Below, piece by piece: positions 55,587 to 63,823 of a DNA stretch of 64,000 bases (positions are counted from its first letter, which is position 1; each line of letters starts with the position of its first letter). The stretch lies in contig AP026969.1 in the NCBI GenBank assembly GCA_027923965.1, forward strand, positions 1,116,001 through 1,180,000, read 5' to 3'. A model generated the notes under the pieces. That model did not search any database. It was given only the letters and a program-made list of their open reading frames with translations, and was not told the origin of the DNA. A program made the position numbers and the translations under genes. The stretch is from Comamonadaceae bacterium OS-1. Its GTDB lineage: Bacteria; Pseudomonadota; Gammaproteobacteria; Burkholderiales; Burkholderiaceae_C.

Positions 55587-56810
55587 TTATGCCAGCAGAT
55601 CGGCCAGCGTACGCGCGATCACCTTGGTGGCGCGGCGCAGGTCTTCCAGGCTCAGGCGCTCGTCGGCGCGCTTGGCGTGGGACTCCAGCACGGTGCGGGG
55701 GCCTGCGCCGTAGATCACGCCGGGGATGCCTGCGGCGGCGTACAGCCGCACGTCGGTGTACAGGGGTGTGCCCATGGCCGGAATGGCCTCGCCAAACACC
55801 GCCAGGCCGTGCTTCTGGATGGCATCGACCAATGGCTGGTTGCCCGGCAGGGGCTGCATGGAATGGGCCAGCAGCAGGCGTTTGATGTCTACCGTGATGC
55901 CGGGCTGGCGGGCTGCGGCATCGGCAATGACCTGGCGGATGTTGGCTTCGACTTCTACCGGGTTCTCCTCGGGGATCATGCGGCGGTCGAGCTTGAACGT
56001 GACTTTGCCGGGCACCACGTTGGTGTTGGTGCCACCGGTGATCGTGCCCACGTTCAGGTAGGGGTGGGTGATGCCTTCCACACCCGAGGTGACTTGCTGG
56101 TACAGCGTGTTTTGCGCGTACAGGGCGTTCAGGATCTGCACCGCGCCGTGCAGCGCGTCTACACCGCTCTCGGGTATGGCGGCATGGGCCATCTTGCCGT
56201 GCACGGTGACTTCCATCTGCAGGCAGCCGTTGTGCGCGGTGACCACCTGGTAGGAAAAGCCCGCGGCGATCATCAGGTCGGGCTGCACGATCTTGTTTTT
56301 GAGCAGCCAGCCGGGGCCGAGTTCGCCGCCGAACTCTTCGTCGTAGGTGAAGTGCAGCTCGACCGCGCCTTTGAGCGGCAAGCCCAGGGATTCGAGTGCC
56401 CGCACGGCGAAGGTGAAGCTGGCGAAGTCGCCCTTGCTCACCGCGGTGGCCCGGCCAAAGATGTGGCCGTCGGCAATCTCGCCGCCGTAGGGCGCGTGGG
56501 TCCAGCCGTCGCCGGGCGGGACCACGTCACCGTGGGCGTTCAGGGCGATGGTTTTGCCTGGGCCGTATGGGCGGCGCACCACCAGGTTGGTGATGGATTC
56601 CATGCCGGCGGCGCTGACTTCGGCGGCGGGCACGGGGTGTTTTTCGACGGCCAGGCCCATGGCTTCCAGCAGCACCGCAGTGCGGTCGGCGTGGGGGGCG
56701 TTGTTGCCGGGCGGGGTGTCGGTGGGGACGCGGATGAGCTCTTGCAAAAAGGCGACTTCTTCGTCGAAATGCTGGTCGATCCAGGCATCGAGCGGGGCGT
56801 AATCTGTCAT
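55587..56810 (-). CDS. M20-family amidohydrolase (ArgE/DapE type)
   Basis: 407 residues. The metal sites are in IALNAHGDVVPPG (HxD) and FTYDEEFGGELG (EE), and the dimerisation domain follows. It cleaves an N-acyl or ureido bond. It is translationally coupled (ATGA) to the uraD-allC fusion gene, so it probably works on a later product of ureide breakdown, such as ureidoglycolate or a formylated intermediate. The exact substrate is unknown. Confidence 0.88.
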   Translation of the reverse strand: MTDYAPLDAWIDQHFDEEVAFLQELIRVPTDTPPGNNAPHADRTAVLLEAMGLAVEKHPVPAAEVSAAGMESITNLVVRRPYGPGKTIALNAHGDVVPPGDGWTHAPYGGEIADGHIFGRATAVSKGDFASFTFAVRALESLGLPLKGAVELHFTYDEEFGGELGPGWLLKNKIVQPDLMIAAGFSYQVVTAHNGCLQMEVTVHGKMAHAAIPESGVDALHGAVQILNALYAQNTLYQQVTSGVEGITHPYLNVGTITGGTNTNVVPGKVTFKLDRRMIPEENPVEVEANIRQVIADAAARQPGITVDIKRLLLAHSMQPLPGNQPLVDAIQKHGLAVFGEAIPAMGTPLYTDVRLYAAAGIPGVIYGAGPRTVLESHAKRADERLSLEDLRRATKVIARTLADLLA

Positions 56811-58570
56811 GGGGTGATCAAGTTATTCAAAAGATGGGAAAAAGCATCCACGGCCAGTTGCATGTCGTCTGCGGTGCTGCTCTCCAGCGGGTTGTGGCTG
56901 ATGCCGGCATTTTGGCCGCGCACAAACAGCATGGCCTGGGGCATCACCTCGTGCAGCTTCATGGCATCGTGGCCTGCGCCGCTGGGCATGCGGTGCAGGG
57001 GCACGCCCAGGGCCTCGACGGCGGCTTCCCAGCGCTGCTGCCACTCGGGCGCGCTGGGCGCGGCGGCGGCACGCATGGTTTCTTCCAGGGTGTAGCGCAG
57101 GCCGCGGCGCTCGCAAATGGATTGCAGCTGGGCGACCACATCGTTGGCCAGGGCATCGCGCTGGGCGTTGTTCGGGGCGCGCAGGTCCAGGCTGAAGTTG
57201 CATTGGCCGGGCACTACGTTAATGGAGCCGTTGGGCACCTGCAGCATGCCCACGGTGCCCACCGAGTCGCCGTCTTGCCCGGCGCGCTGCTCCACATACA
57301 GCGCCAGCTCGGCCACGGCGGTGGCCGCATCGCGGCGGCGGTTCATGGGCGTGGTGCCCGCATGGCAGGCCACGCCCAGCACCTCGCCGGTGTAGCGCAC
57401 GCTGCCGTTGATGGAAGTGACGATACCCAAGGGGATATCCAGCTCGTTGAGCACCGGGCCCTGCTCGATGTGGACTTCGACAAAGCCCAGGTAGTCGGCT
57501 GGGTTGCGCTGCAGGGCGGGAATGTCGCTGGTGTTCAAACCCGCATGGGCCATGGCTTCACGCATGCGGATGCCGTCCACATCGGTCTGGTCCAGCCAGT
57601 CGGGGTTGAAGTGGCCGATCAACGCGCCGGAGCCGAGGAAGGTGGCCTTGTAGCGCTGGCCTTCTTCTTCGGCAAAACCCACCACTTCGAAGTGGAAAGG
57701 CAGGCGCTTGCCTTGGCTTGACAGGGCCTGCACGCAGGCCATGGGCACAAAAATGCCCAGGCGGCCATCGTATTTGCCGCCGTTGCGCACGGTGTCATAG
57801 TGGCTGCCGGTGAGCAGGGTTTGGGCATCTGCGGTGGATGCCAGGTAGCGGCCCACCACATTGCCCACGGCATCGATGTGCACGGTGTCAAAGCCGCAGT
57901 CGCGCATGCCCTGGGCGATCTGGGCGGCGCAGGCACGGTGCGCGTCGGTCAGGTAGGTGACGGTGAGCTGATCCAGTTCGGCATAGCCGGGGTCGGTGTG
58001 CACGCTCAATGCTTCTTGCCAGTCCCACACTGCATTGCCTTGCGCGGGGTGCGTGTCGAACGCATCGTTGAGGCGGATTTCCACGATGCGGTGGATGTTG
58101 CGCAGCGCTTCGGCATGCTCAAAGTCGGCCGGGTTGCGCAGGCGGCGCACAAAGGTGTCGATGATCTCCTGCTTGCGCAAGCCCGTGCCGCGTGGCCCGC
58201 GCACGGCCAGGATGAACGGGAAGCCGAACTTCTGGCCGTAGTCGGCATTGAGCTGCTGCAACTGGGTCAGCTCTTGCGGCGTGCAGCGTGTCAGGCCGGC
58301 CTGGTTTTGCTCATGGCTGGACTCGGTGGTGAGCGGTTCGGCGGCTTTGCCTGCGAGCTCGGGGTGGGCGCGGATCAGGTCTAGCTGGGCCTGCACACCC
58401 GCTTCGGCCAGTACCTGCACCATGGCGTACTTGAAAGCCGCCAGCGAGGCGAAGGGCCGCGCGGCGAGGGCTTTTTCTGCGATCCAGGGAGAGTGTTCGT
58501 ACAGGCCGGGTAGCTGCTGCAGTACCTCGTGCTGGGGAGCGGTGTTGAGGAAAGCGAGCGTCAGGGGCAT
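56807..58570 (-). CDS. Fusion of OHCU decarboxylase (UraD) and allantoate amidohydrolase (AllC-like)
   Basis: 587 residues from ATG 58570 (MPLTLAFLNTAPQHEVLQQL). Residues 1-165 are the UraD domain (RAHPELAGKAAEPLTTESSH and GFPFILAVRGPRG), which decarboxylates OHCU to S-allantoin. Residues 175-587 are an M20/hydantoinase-type domain. Its metal sites are GSHYDTVRNGGKYDGRLGIF and FAEEEGQRYKATF, then HIEQGPVLNELDIPLGI, and SGAGHDAM, as in allantoate amidohydrolase. One protein thus covers two steps of urate breakdown, with PuuE (next gene) doing the step between. Confidence 0.93.
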   Translation of the reverse strand: MPLTLAFLNTAPQHEVLQQLPGLYEHSPWIAEKALAARPFASLAAFKYAMVQVLAEAGVQAQLDLIRAHPELAGKAAEPLTTESSHEQNQAGLTRCTPQELTQLQQLNADYGQKFGFPFILAVRGPRGTGLRKQEIIDTFVRRLRNPADFEHAEALRNIHRIVEIRLNDAFDTHPAQGNAVWDWQEALSVHTDPGYAELDQLTVTYLTDAHRACAAQIAQGMRDCGFDTVHIDAVGNVVGRYLASTADAQTLLTGSHYDTVRNGGKYDGRLGIFVPMACVQALSSQGKRLPFHFEVVGFAEEEGQRYKATFLGSGALIGHFNPDWLDQTDVDGIRMREAMAHAGLNTSDIPALQRNPADYLGFVEVHIEQGPVLNELDIPLGIVTSINGSVRYTGEVLGVACHAGTTPMNRRRDAATAVAELALYVEQRAGQDGDSVGTVGMLQVPNGSINVVPGQCNFSLDLRAPNNAQRDALANDVVAQLQSICERRGLRYTLEETMRAAAAPSAPEWQQRWEAAVEALGVPLHRMPSGAGHDAMKLHEVMPQAMLFVRGQNAGISHNPLESSTADDMQLAVDAFSHLLNNLITP

Positions 58571-58574
58571 ACAT

Positions 58575-59525
58575 TTAACCAGGGCGGTAAGGGTGGACTT
58601 TTTGCCAGTGTTCGGCGATGTCGATACGGCGGCAAATCCACACCCGCTCATGGCTTTGCACGTAGTCCAGAAATTTTTGCAGCGCGCCAAACCGGCCTGG
58701 CCTACCCAGCACCCGGCAGTGCATGCCGATGCTCATCATTTTGGGAGCGTCTTCGCCTTCTGCGTACAGCACGTCAAAGCTGTCCTTGAGGTACTGCAGG
58801 AAGTGGTCGCCGGTGTTGAAGCCCTGCACCTGCACGCAGCGCATGTCGTTGGTGTCCAGCGAGTAAGGAATCACTAGGCGCGGCTCTACCGTGCCGTCGG
58901 TTTTGGTGGTGGGCATCCAGAACGGCAGGTCGTCGCCGTAGTAGTCGCTGTCGTAGCTGAAGCCACCCTGGTCGGCCAGCAGGCGGCGGGTGTTGGGGCT
59001 GTCGCGGCCGGTGTACCAGCCCTGGGGCCACTGGCCGCCGGTCATCTTGCGGATGATTTCGGCACCCAGCGCCATGTGCTCGCGCTCGGTGGCTTCGGGC
59101 AGGTTTTGGTAGTGGATCCAGCGCCAGCCGTGGCAGGCGATTTCATGGCCCAGATCGACGAAGGCCTGGGTCAGCTCAGGATGGCGCTCCAGGGCCATGG
59201 ACACGCCGAAGATGGTCAGCGGCAGGCCGCGCTTTTCGAACTCGCGCAGTATGCGCCAGGAGCCCGCCCGCGAGCCGTATTCGTACATCGACTCGATGGT
59301 CATGTGCCGGTCGGGGAAGGGCTGGGCGGTGATCAGCTCGGATAAAAAGGTTTCCGAGGCCGCGTCGCCGTGCAGCACATTGTTTTCGCCGCCTTCTTCG
59401 TAGTTGAGTACGAACTGCACCGCAATCTTGGCCTGGTTAGGCCACTGGGCGTGGGGGACGTTGCGGCCATAGCCGACCAGGTCACGGGGGTAGGGTGGGG
59501 CGTTGGGTGCGGATGTCTCGGTCAT
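58575..59525 (-). CDS. puuE: Allantoinase, polysaccharide-deacetylase type
   Basis: 316 residues. YPRDLVGYGRNVPHAQWPNQ, then KIAVQFVLNYEEGGENNVLH, is the PuuE signature; NodB-like motifs EIACHGWRWIHYQNL and YTGRDSPNTRRLL follow. It hydrolyses allantoin to allantoate without the usual binuclear amidohydrolase. It sits 4 bp upstream of the uraD-allC gene, with which it is cotranscribed. Confidence 0.94.
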   Translation of the reverse strand: MTETSAPNAPPYPRDLVGYGRNVPHAQWPNQAKIAVQFVLNYEEGGENNVLHGDAASETFLSELITAQPFPDRHMTIESMYEYGSRAGSWRILREFEKRGLPLTIFGVSMALERHPELTQAFVDLGHEIACHGWRWIHYQNLPEATEREHMALGAEIIRKMTGGQWPQGWYTGRDSPNTRRLLADQGGFSYDSDYYGDDLPFWMPTTKTDGTVEPRLVIPYSLDTNDMRCVQVQGFNTGDHFLQYLKDSFDVLYAEGEDAPKMMSIGMHCRVLGRPGRFGALQKFLDYVQSHERVWICRRIDIAEHWQKVHPYRPG

Positions 59526-59545
59526 GGAGTCCCCTCAAGCACAAC

Positions 59546-60217
59546 TCAGGCCAGCGCCATGGCGATGTCGTTGCTGGGGATTTTGCGGTCGAACGTGAGG
59601 TTGGATTCGAGGTTATGCAAATGCTCGTCGATCAGGCGCACAGCCAGGGCTTCGTCTTTGGCGGCCAGGGCTTTGATGAGCTCGTCGTGGTCGTCACAGG
59701 TGTGGTCGGTGGGGTTGTCGGTCTGGTACATCAGGGTGATGAGCGAGCAGCGCGACAGCAGCTCCACCATCATTTGCACCAGCACATCGTTGTCCAGCAA
59801 CTCGGCCATGCGGATGTGGAAATTGCCCAACACTTCGGTGCGGTTGGTCAGGTCTTTGTCTTTGAGTGCCGCCTTCTCCACCACGGCCTGCTCCTTCAAG
59901 GCCTTGATTTTGCTTGGAGTGATGTCGCGCACCAGGGCGCGCACCAGTTCAGCCTCCAGCATGCGGCGCACGGAAAACACCTGGCGCGCTTCGGCCACCG
60001 ACGGCGCGGCCACAAAGGCTCCGCGCGCGGGCTCCAGCCGGATCAGGCGGTTTTGGGATAGCTGGAACAGGGCCTGCCGGACCAGGGTGCGGGAGACACC
60101 AAAATGGTCGGCCAGCTTTTGTTCAGCCAGTTTGGTGCCGGGGTGGAGCCGGTGCTCAACAATCGCCTTGGTCAGGGCTTCGACGATCGTATTGGTATTG
60201 GTCGTGGTGGATTCCAT
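59546..60217 (-). CDS. GntR/FadR-family regulator of purine catabolism
   Basis: 223 residues from ATG 60217. The winged helix is IVEALTKAIVEHRLHPGTKL, then AEQKLADHFGVSRTLVRQAL, and the C-terminal all-helical FCD domain has FHIRMAELLDNDVL. The gene lies between puuE and uraH and shares a 77-bp divergent promoter region with uraH. It probably represses both arms of the urate cluster, with a ureide or urate as inducer; the ligand is inferred. Confidence 0.88.
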   Translation of the reverse strand: MESTTTNTNTIVEALTKAIVEHRLHPGTKLAEQKLADHFGVSRTLVRQALFQLSQNRLIRLEPARGAFVAAPSVAEARQVFSVRRMLEAELVRALVRDITPSKIKALKEQAVVEKAALKDKDLTNRTEVLGNFHIRMAELLDNDVLVQMMVELLSRCSLITLMYQTDNPTDHTCDDHDELIKALAAKDEALAVRLIDEHLHNLESNLTFDRKIPSNDIAMALA

Positions 60218-60238
60218 ACCACCATAATAACGCAATTT

Positions 60239-60253
60239 TTGTACTGTATACAA
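60239..60253. promoter_or_regulatory. Operator candidate between GntR gene and uraH
   Basis: TTGTACTGTATACAA contains the perfect 8-bp palindrome TGTATACA (60245-60252), the type of site bound by GntR/FadR dimers. It lies in the shared divergent promoter region, 22 bp from the regulator start and 42 bp from uraH. Confidence 0.5.
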
Positions 60254-60294
60254 GTTTGTTTGGTTACAACGTATTTGATTAAGTGAGGACACGT

Positions 60295-60645
60295 ATGGGA
60301 TTAAGCACACACGTTTTGGATACTATGCACGGCAGCCCGGCTGCTGGTATGGCGGTGGAACTTTACGCTACGCAGGGGGAGAACAGCACGCTGATCAAGC
60401 GTTTTGTGACCAACGCGGATGGCCGCAGTGAGGGCCTTTTGCTCGACTCCGAGGCTCTGCAGGTTGGTACCTACAGGCTCACGTTTGACGTAAAAGGCTA
60501 CTTTAAGGCCCAAGGCGTGGCCCTGCCCGAGCCGAATTTCCTCCACCGCGTGAGCCTGGACTTTGGTATTGCTGATCCCCGCCAGCACTACCATGTGCCG
60601 CTGCTGGTCAGCCCCTGGAGTTACTCCACGTACCGCGGCAGCTAG
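60295..60645 (+). CDS. uraH: 5-hydroxyisourate hydrolase (transthyretin-like)
   Basis: 116 residues. MGLSTHVLDTMHGSPAAGMA is the HIUase N-terminus with its catalytic His; QHYHVPLLVSPWSYSTYRGS gives the C-terminal HxH and YRGS tetrapeptide that marks HIUase rather than transthyretin. It hydrolyses 5-hydroxyisourate, the product of the urate oxidase (PuuD). GAGGA is 8 bp upstream of ATG 60295. Its stop touches repeat copy M. Confidence 0.96.
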   Translation: MGLSTHVLDTMHGSPAAGMAVELYATQGENSTLIKRFVTNADGRSEGLLLDSEALQVGTYRLTFDVKGYFKAQGVALPEPNFLHRVSLDFGIADPRQHYHVPLLVSPWSYSTYRGS

Positions 60646-60711
60646 ATTTATAAGAAATAGGTTGTTTGTGCTTATCTGATAAGCACAGGCAGCTACGTTT
60701 TTTATAGTGTT
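60646..60711 (+). repeat. Dispersed palindromic repeat, copy M
   Basis: Reads ATTTATAAGAAATAGGTTG, TTTGTGCTTATCTGATAAGC and ACAGGCAGCTACGTTTTTTA, with GTGCTTAT/ATAAGCAC as a compensated stem. It begins right after the uraH stop. Confidence 0.92.
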
Positions 60712-60722
60712 GCCGGGTTTGC

Positions 60723-61256
60723 CTACAGTTGGCCTTCGGTCAGCGTGTCGAGCTGGAACTGCCCAGTCTTGTCCCACAGCCAGGTGTCGGTGTAGGTGAC
60801 GCGACCCATGCGTGATGGCGGGGGGAAAGGGGCCGCAGCGCGCACCGTCCGCTCGATTTCGGTGATCACCTCGGGCGCGTGCCTGGGTGCGCGCATCCAA
60901 TGCAGGCCGGTCACCAGGCCCTGGCGGTCCAGGTGCACTTCCAGCACTCCGATGGCGTACAGATTGGGCTGCAGCTTGCCTTGGTAGATGCGCTCGGCAT
61001 TGCGGTCGTACAGGTGTCGGGCGGCATCGCGGCGGTAGTCGCGCGGCGTGCTGGCGGTAGAGATTTTGGGCGGTGCCGCAGGCGTGGCGCTGGGGGCTGC
61101 CGGCTTGCTGCTGGCAGCGGGAGCGCCGGGTGATGCCGACGGGCTGGCTCCGGGGGGGGAGGGTGGGGGCGAGGAGCCACAGCCGCCCAGCAAGGCAGCG
61201 ATGGCGGTGGAGAAGCTGGCCAGGGCCCAGCGCAGGTAAGGGCGAGGTGTTGTCAT
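60723..61256 (-). CDS. Lipoprotein with Pro/Ala-rich linker
   Basis: 177 residues from ATG 61256. The lipobox LLGGCGSS gives lipidation. Then comes a linker rich in Pro, Ser and Ala (about 40 residues) and a C-terminal domain, RHLYDRNAERIYQGKLQPNL, then YAIGVLEVHLDRQGLVTGLH, resembling the TonB C-terminal-like energy-transducer fold. Its function is unknown; it lies between uraH and xdhC but faces the other way. Confidence 0.7.
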   Translation of the reverse strand: MTTPRPYLRWALASFSTAIAALLGGCGSSPPPSPPGASPSASPGAPAASSKPAAPSATPAAPPKISTASTPRDYRRDAARHLYDRNAERIYQGKLQPNLYAIGVLEVHLDRQGLVTGLHWMRAPRHAPEVITEIERTVRAAAPFPPPSRMGRVTYTDTWLWDKTGQFQLDTLTEGQL

Positions 61257-61282
61257 GGTGTGTTGGGGGCTGGTGGCCGCCC

Positions 61283-62101
61283 ATGCATACTTGGAATGTG
61301 AAAAATTCAGACGTTTTACTCCAGCTTCTACAGCATGCACCCGCCGTGCTGGTCACGGTGCAGTCTACCCAAGGCTCGGTGCCGCGCGGGCCGGGTACGT
61401 GGATGGCGGTGCTGGCCGATAGCCTGGTGGGCACCATCGGCGGTGGCAACCTGGAGTTCCAGGCGATGGCCGAGGCGCGTGCCCGCTTAAAAGGTGCGCC
61501 CGGTGCTGCGGTGCTGCGTTACCCGCTAGGCCCCAGTTTGGGGCAGTGCTGCGGGGGCGTGGTGCATCTGCGGTTTGAACTGCTGGGCGTGGCCGATGTC
61601 GATCGCCTGCGTACCGACCTGGCCCAGGTGCACCCGCCCGTAGCCTTGTTTGGCGGCGGCCACGTGGGTCATGCGCTGGTGCAGGTGCTGGCCCGCCTGC
61701 CGTTTGCCCTGACCTGGATCGACAGCCGCGACGGCATCTTTCCCGCCGATCTGCCAGACGCTGTGCGTTGTGAGCATTCCGACCCGGTACAGCAAGCGGT
61801 GCAAGACCTCGCGCCGGGCAGCCAGGTGCTGATCATGAGCTTCAGCCACGCCGAAGACCTGGACATCGTGGCCGCCTGCCTGCAGCGCCAGCGCAGCCGG
61901 GGCGATCTGCCCTTTATCGGCCTGATTGGCAGCCAGACCAAATGGGCCAGCTTCCGCCACCGGCTGGCGGCCCGCGGCTTCCAGGAGGCCGAGCTAGCGC
62001 AGGTCACTTGCCCGATTGGCGTGCCTGGCATCTCGGGCAAAGAGCCCGAGGTGATTGCGGTCGCGGTGGCGGCACAGTTGTTGCAAAGGCTTACTCCATA
62101 A
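61283..62101 (+). CDS. xdhC: Xanthine dehydrogenase accessory protein
   Basis: 272 residues from ATG 61283. VLVTVQSTQGSVPRGPGTWM, then GTIGGGNLEFQAM and LGPSLGQCCGGVVHL, is the XdhC N-terminal domain with the conserved CCGG. ALFGGGHVGHALVQVLARLP opens the Rossmann domain. It inserts and sulfurates the molybdenum cofactor of xanthine dehydrogenase. The XdhAB subunits are not in the window and may be beyond either end. Confidence 0.93.
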   Translation: MHTWNVKNSDVLLQLLQHAPAVLVTVQSTQGSVPRGPGTWMAVLADSLVGTIGGGNLEFQAMAEARARLKGAPGAAVLRYPLGPSLGQCCGGVVHLRFELLGVADVDRLRTDLAQVHPPVALFGGGHVGHALVQVLARLPFALTWIDSRDGIFPADLPDAVRCEHSDPVQQAVQDLAPGSQVLIMSFSHAEDLDIVAACLQRQRSRGDLPFIGLIGSQTKWASFRHRLAARGFQEAELAQVTCPIGVPGISGKEPEVIAVAVAAQLLQRLTP

Positions 62102-62217
62102 AATGAAGCAGTCGCAGCGGTGCAGAGCCAACTCCCCGGGCTTTTGTGCGTGACTTTTTTTATGCCTACAGCGCCCGCAGTGGTGGGCATCGCAATACCG
62201 TCAAGGGTGAGTGACAC

Positions 62218-63438
62218 ATGGAAAGCTATTACCTCGACTGGGCCAACCTGCTGCTGCGCTGGGTCCACGTCATTACTGCCATCGCCTGGATTGGCTCGTC
62301 GTTTTACTTCGTCTTTCTGGACAGCAGCCTGACACCGCCGGTCGATGACGATCTCAAGAAGCAGGGCGTGAGCGGCGAGCTGTGGGCCGTGCACGGCGGC
62401 GGCTTCTACCACCCGGTCAAGTTCGCCGGTGCACCGCCGCAGCTGCCCAAGCACCTGCACTGGTTTTATTGGGAAAGCTACTCCACCTGGCTGACTGGCT
62501 TTTCGCTGTTCACCGTGTCTTATCTGTGGAACGCCAGCACCTACCTGGTGGACAAATCGCTGATGAACTGGTCCAGTGGCGCAGCCGTGAGCGTGGCGCT
62601 AGCGTTCTTTGTGGTGTTCTGGATGGCCTACGACGGCATCTGCCAGATTTTTGGCAAGCGCAAGGGCGGCGATGCCATCGTGGGTGCGTTGGTGGCGGTG
62701 CTGGTGGCCGCGGCGGCGTGGCTGGCCTGCCACTGGTTTGCCGGGCGCGCGGCCTTTTTGCTGGTGGGCGCGATGATCGCCACCACCATGAGCGCCAACG
62801 TGTTCTTCTGGATCATTCCGGGTCAGCGCACCGTGGTGGCCGACATCCAGGCCGGCCGGCCCATCGACCCCATCCACGGCCAGCGCGGCAAACAGCGCAG
62901 CGTGCACAACACCTATTTCACGCTGCCGGTGCTGTTTGCCATGCTCAGCAACCACTACAGCTTCACTTACACGCACCCGCAGAACTGGCTGGTGCTGGTG
63001 CTGATGATGCTGGCGGGCGCGGCGATCCGGCAGTTTTTTGTGCTGCGCCACGGCTACCTGCTGGGCCGCAACCGCCATCCCGTCGGCTACGCGCTGGCAG
63101 GCCTGGCGGTGATCGCGTGCGTGATCGTCTGGATGAAACCCCTGCCTGCTACAACTTCAGTAGCTGCTCACGCTGATGGAATAAGCGCAAAGCCGGTAAT
63201 TTCTTATGAAAAAGTGCAGGCGGTGATTGCCCAGCGCTGCTACCAATGCCACGGCGCGCAGGTGCAGATGAAGAACGTGCGGCTGGATTCACCCGCCGAC
63301 TTGAAGCTGCACGCGCAAATGGTCTACCAGCAGGCGGTGGTCACCAAGATCATGCCCATGAACAACGCCACCGGCATCACCGATGCCGAGCGCGCGCTGA
63401 TTGGGCAGTGGTTCGAGGGCGGCGCGCCAGTGGAGTAG
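62218..63438 (+). CDS. puuD: Membrane urate oxidase with cytochrome c domain
   Basis: 406 residues. The N-terminal part has about eight membrane helices with PuuD marks (DWANLLLRWVHVITAIAWIG, then SSFYFVFLD, and SANVFFWIIPGQ, HNTYFTLPVLFAMLSNHY). The C-terminal cytochrome c domain has CYQCHG and the distal Met in KIMPMNN. It oxidises urate to 5-hydroxyisourate and passes electrons to the respiratory chain. The linker between the two (TTSVAAHADGISAKPVISYE) is encoded by repeat copy N. It is 116 bp after xdhC. Confidence 0.95.
   Translation: MESYYLDWANLLLRWVHVITAIAWIGSSFYFVFLDSSLTPPVDDDLKKQGVSGELWAVHGGGFYHPVKFAGAPPQLPKHLHWFYWESYSTWLTGFSLFTVSYLWNASTYLVDKSLMNWSSGAAVSVALAFFVVFWMAYDGICQIFGKRKGGDAIVGALVAVLVAAAAWLACHWFAGRAAFLLVGAMIATTMSANVFFWIIPGQRTVVADIQAGRPIDPIHGQRGKQRSVHNTYFTLPVLFAMLSNHYSFTYTHPQNWLVLVLMMLAGAAIRQFFVLRHGYLLGRNRHPVGYALAGLAVIACVIVWMKPLPATTSVAAHADGISAKPVISYEKVQAVIAQRCYQCHGAQVQMKNVRLDSPADLKLHAQMVYQQAVVTKIMPMNNATGITDAERALIGQWFEGGAPVE
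63147..63213 (-). repeat. Dispersed palindromic repeat, copy N, inside puuD
   Basis: Reads GCTACAACTTCAGTAGCTGC, TCACGCTGATGGAATAAGCG and CAAAGCCGGTAATTTCTTAT, then GAAAAAG, reverse orientation. It matches copies A-C along its length and is translated in frame as the linker between membrane and cytochrome domains. Confidence 0.9.
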
Positions 63439-63442
63439 GGCC

Positions 63443-63823
63443 TCAGGCCGCTTCGGGCACGGGCGTGAAGTGCAGGTGCATGAGCTGCCAGTCGCCAGGC
63501 GTTTTGCGCCACAGCTCGCTGAAGAACACGCTGCTGTGCGGCGTATCGTCGATCAGGGTCTGGCTTTGGCCGGAGACCACGGCAAATTCACCGTGGTATT
63601 GCAGGGACAGGCTGGCATCCTGCTTGTAGGCCGTGTCGGGGAACCACAGATCGGCCTGCACGGCGCGCGAGATGCCGTGCAGTTGCTCCCATTTGGATTG
63701 CACGCCGCTGGCATGCACCACGCAAAACGAGTCGGCCTGTACGCTGGCCATGAAGTCGGTATCACCGGCGAAAAATGCGGCATACCAGTCTTCGCGGGTG
63801 TTGAGTAGATTGAGGTTGTCCAT
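63443..63823 (-). CDS. NTF2/SnoaL-like protein
   Basis: 126 residues from ATG 63823. MDNLNLLNTREDWYAAFFAG, then DTDFMASVQADSFCVVHASG, is a small alpha+beta barrel with LWRKTPGDWQLMHLHFTPVP at the end, the usual last strand of NTF2/DUF4440/SnoaL-like folds. The substrate is unknown. It converges with puuD (4 bp apart). Confidence 0.7.
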   Translation of the reverse strand: MDNLNLLNTREDWYAAFFAGDTDFMASVQADSFCVVHASGVQSKWEQLHGISRAVQADLWFPDTAYKQDASLSLQYHGEFAVVSGQSQTLIDDTPHSSVFFSELWRKTPGDWQLMHLHFTPVPEAA

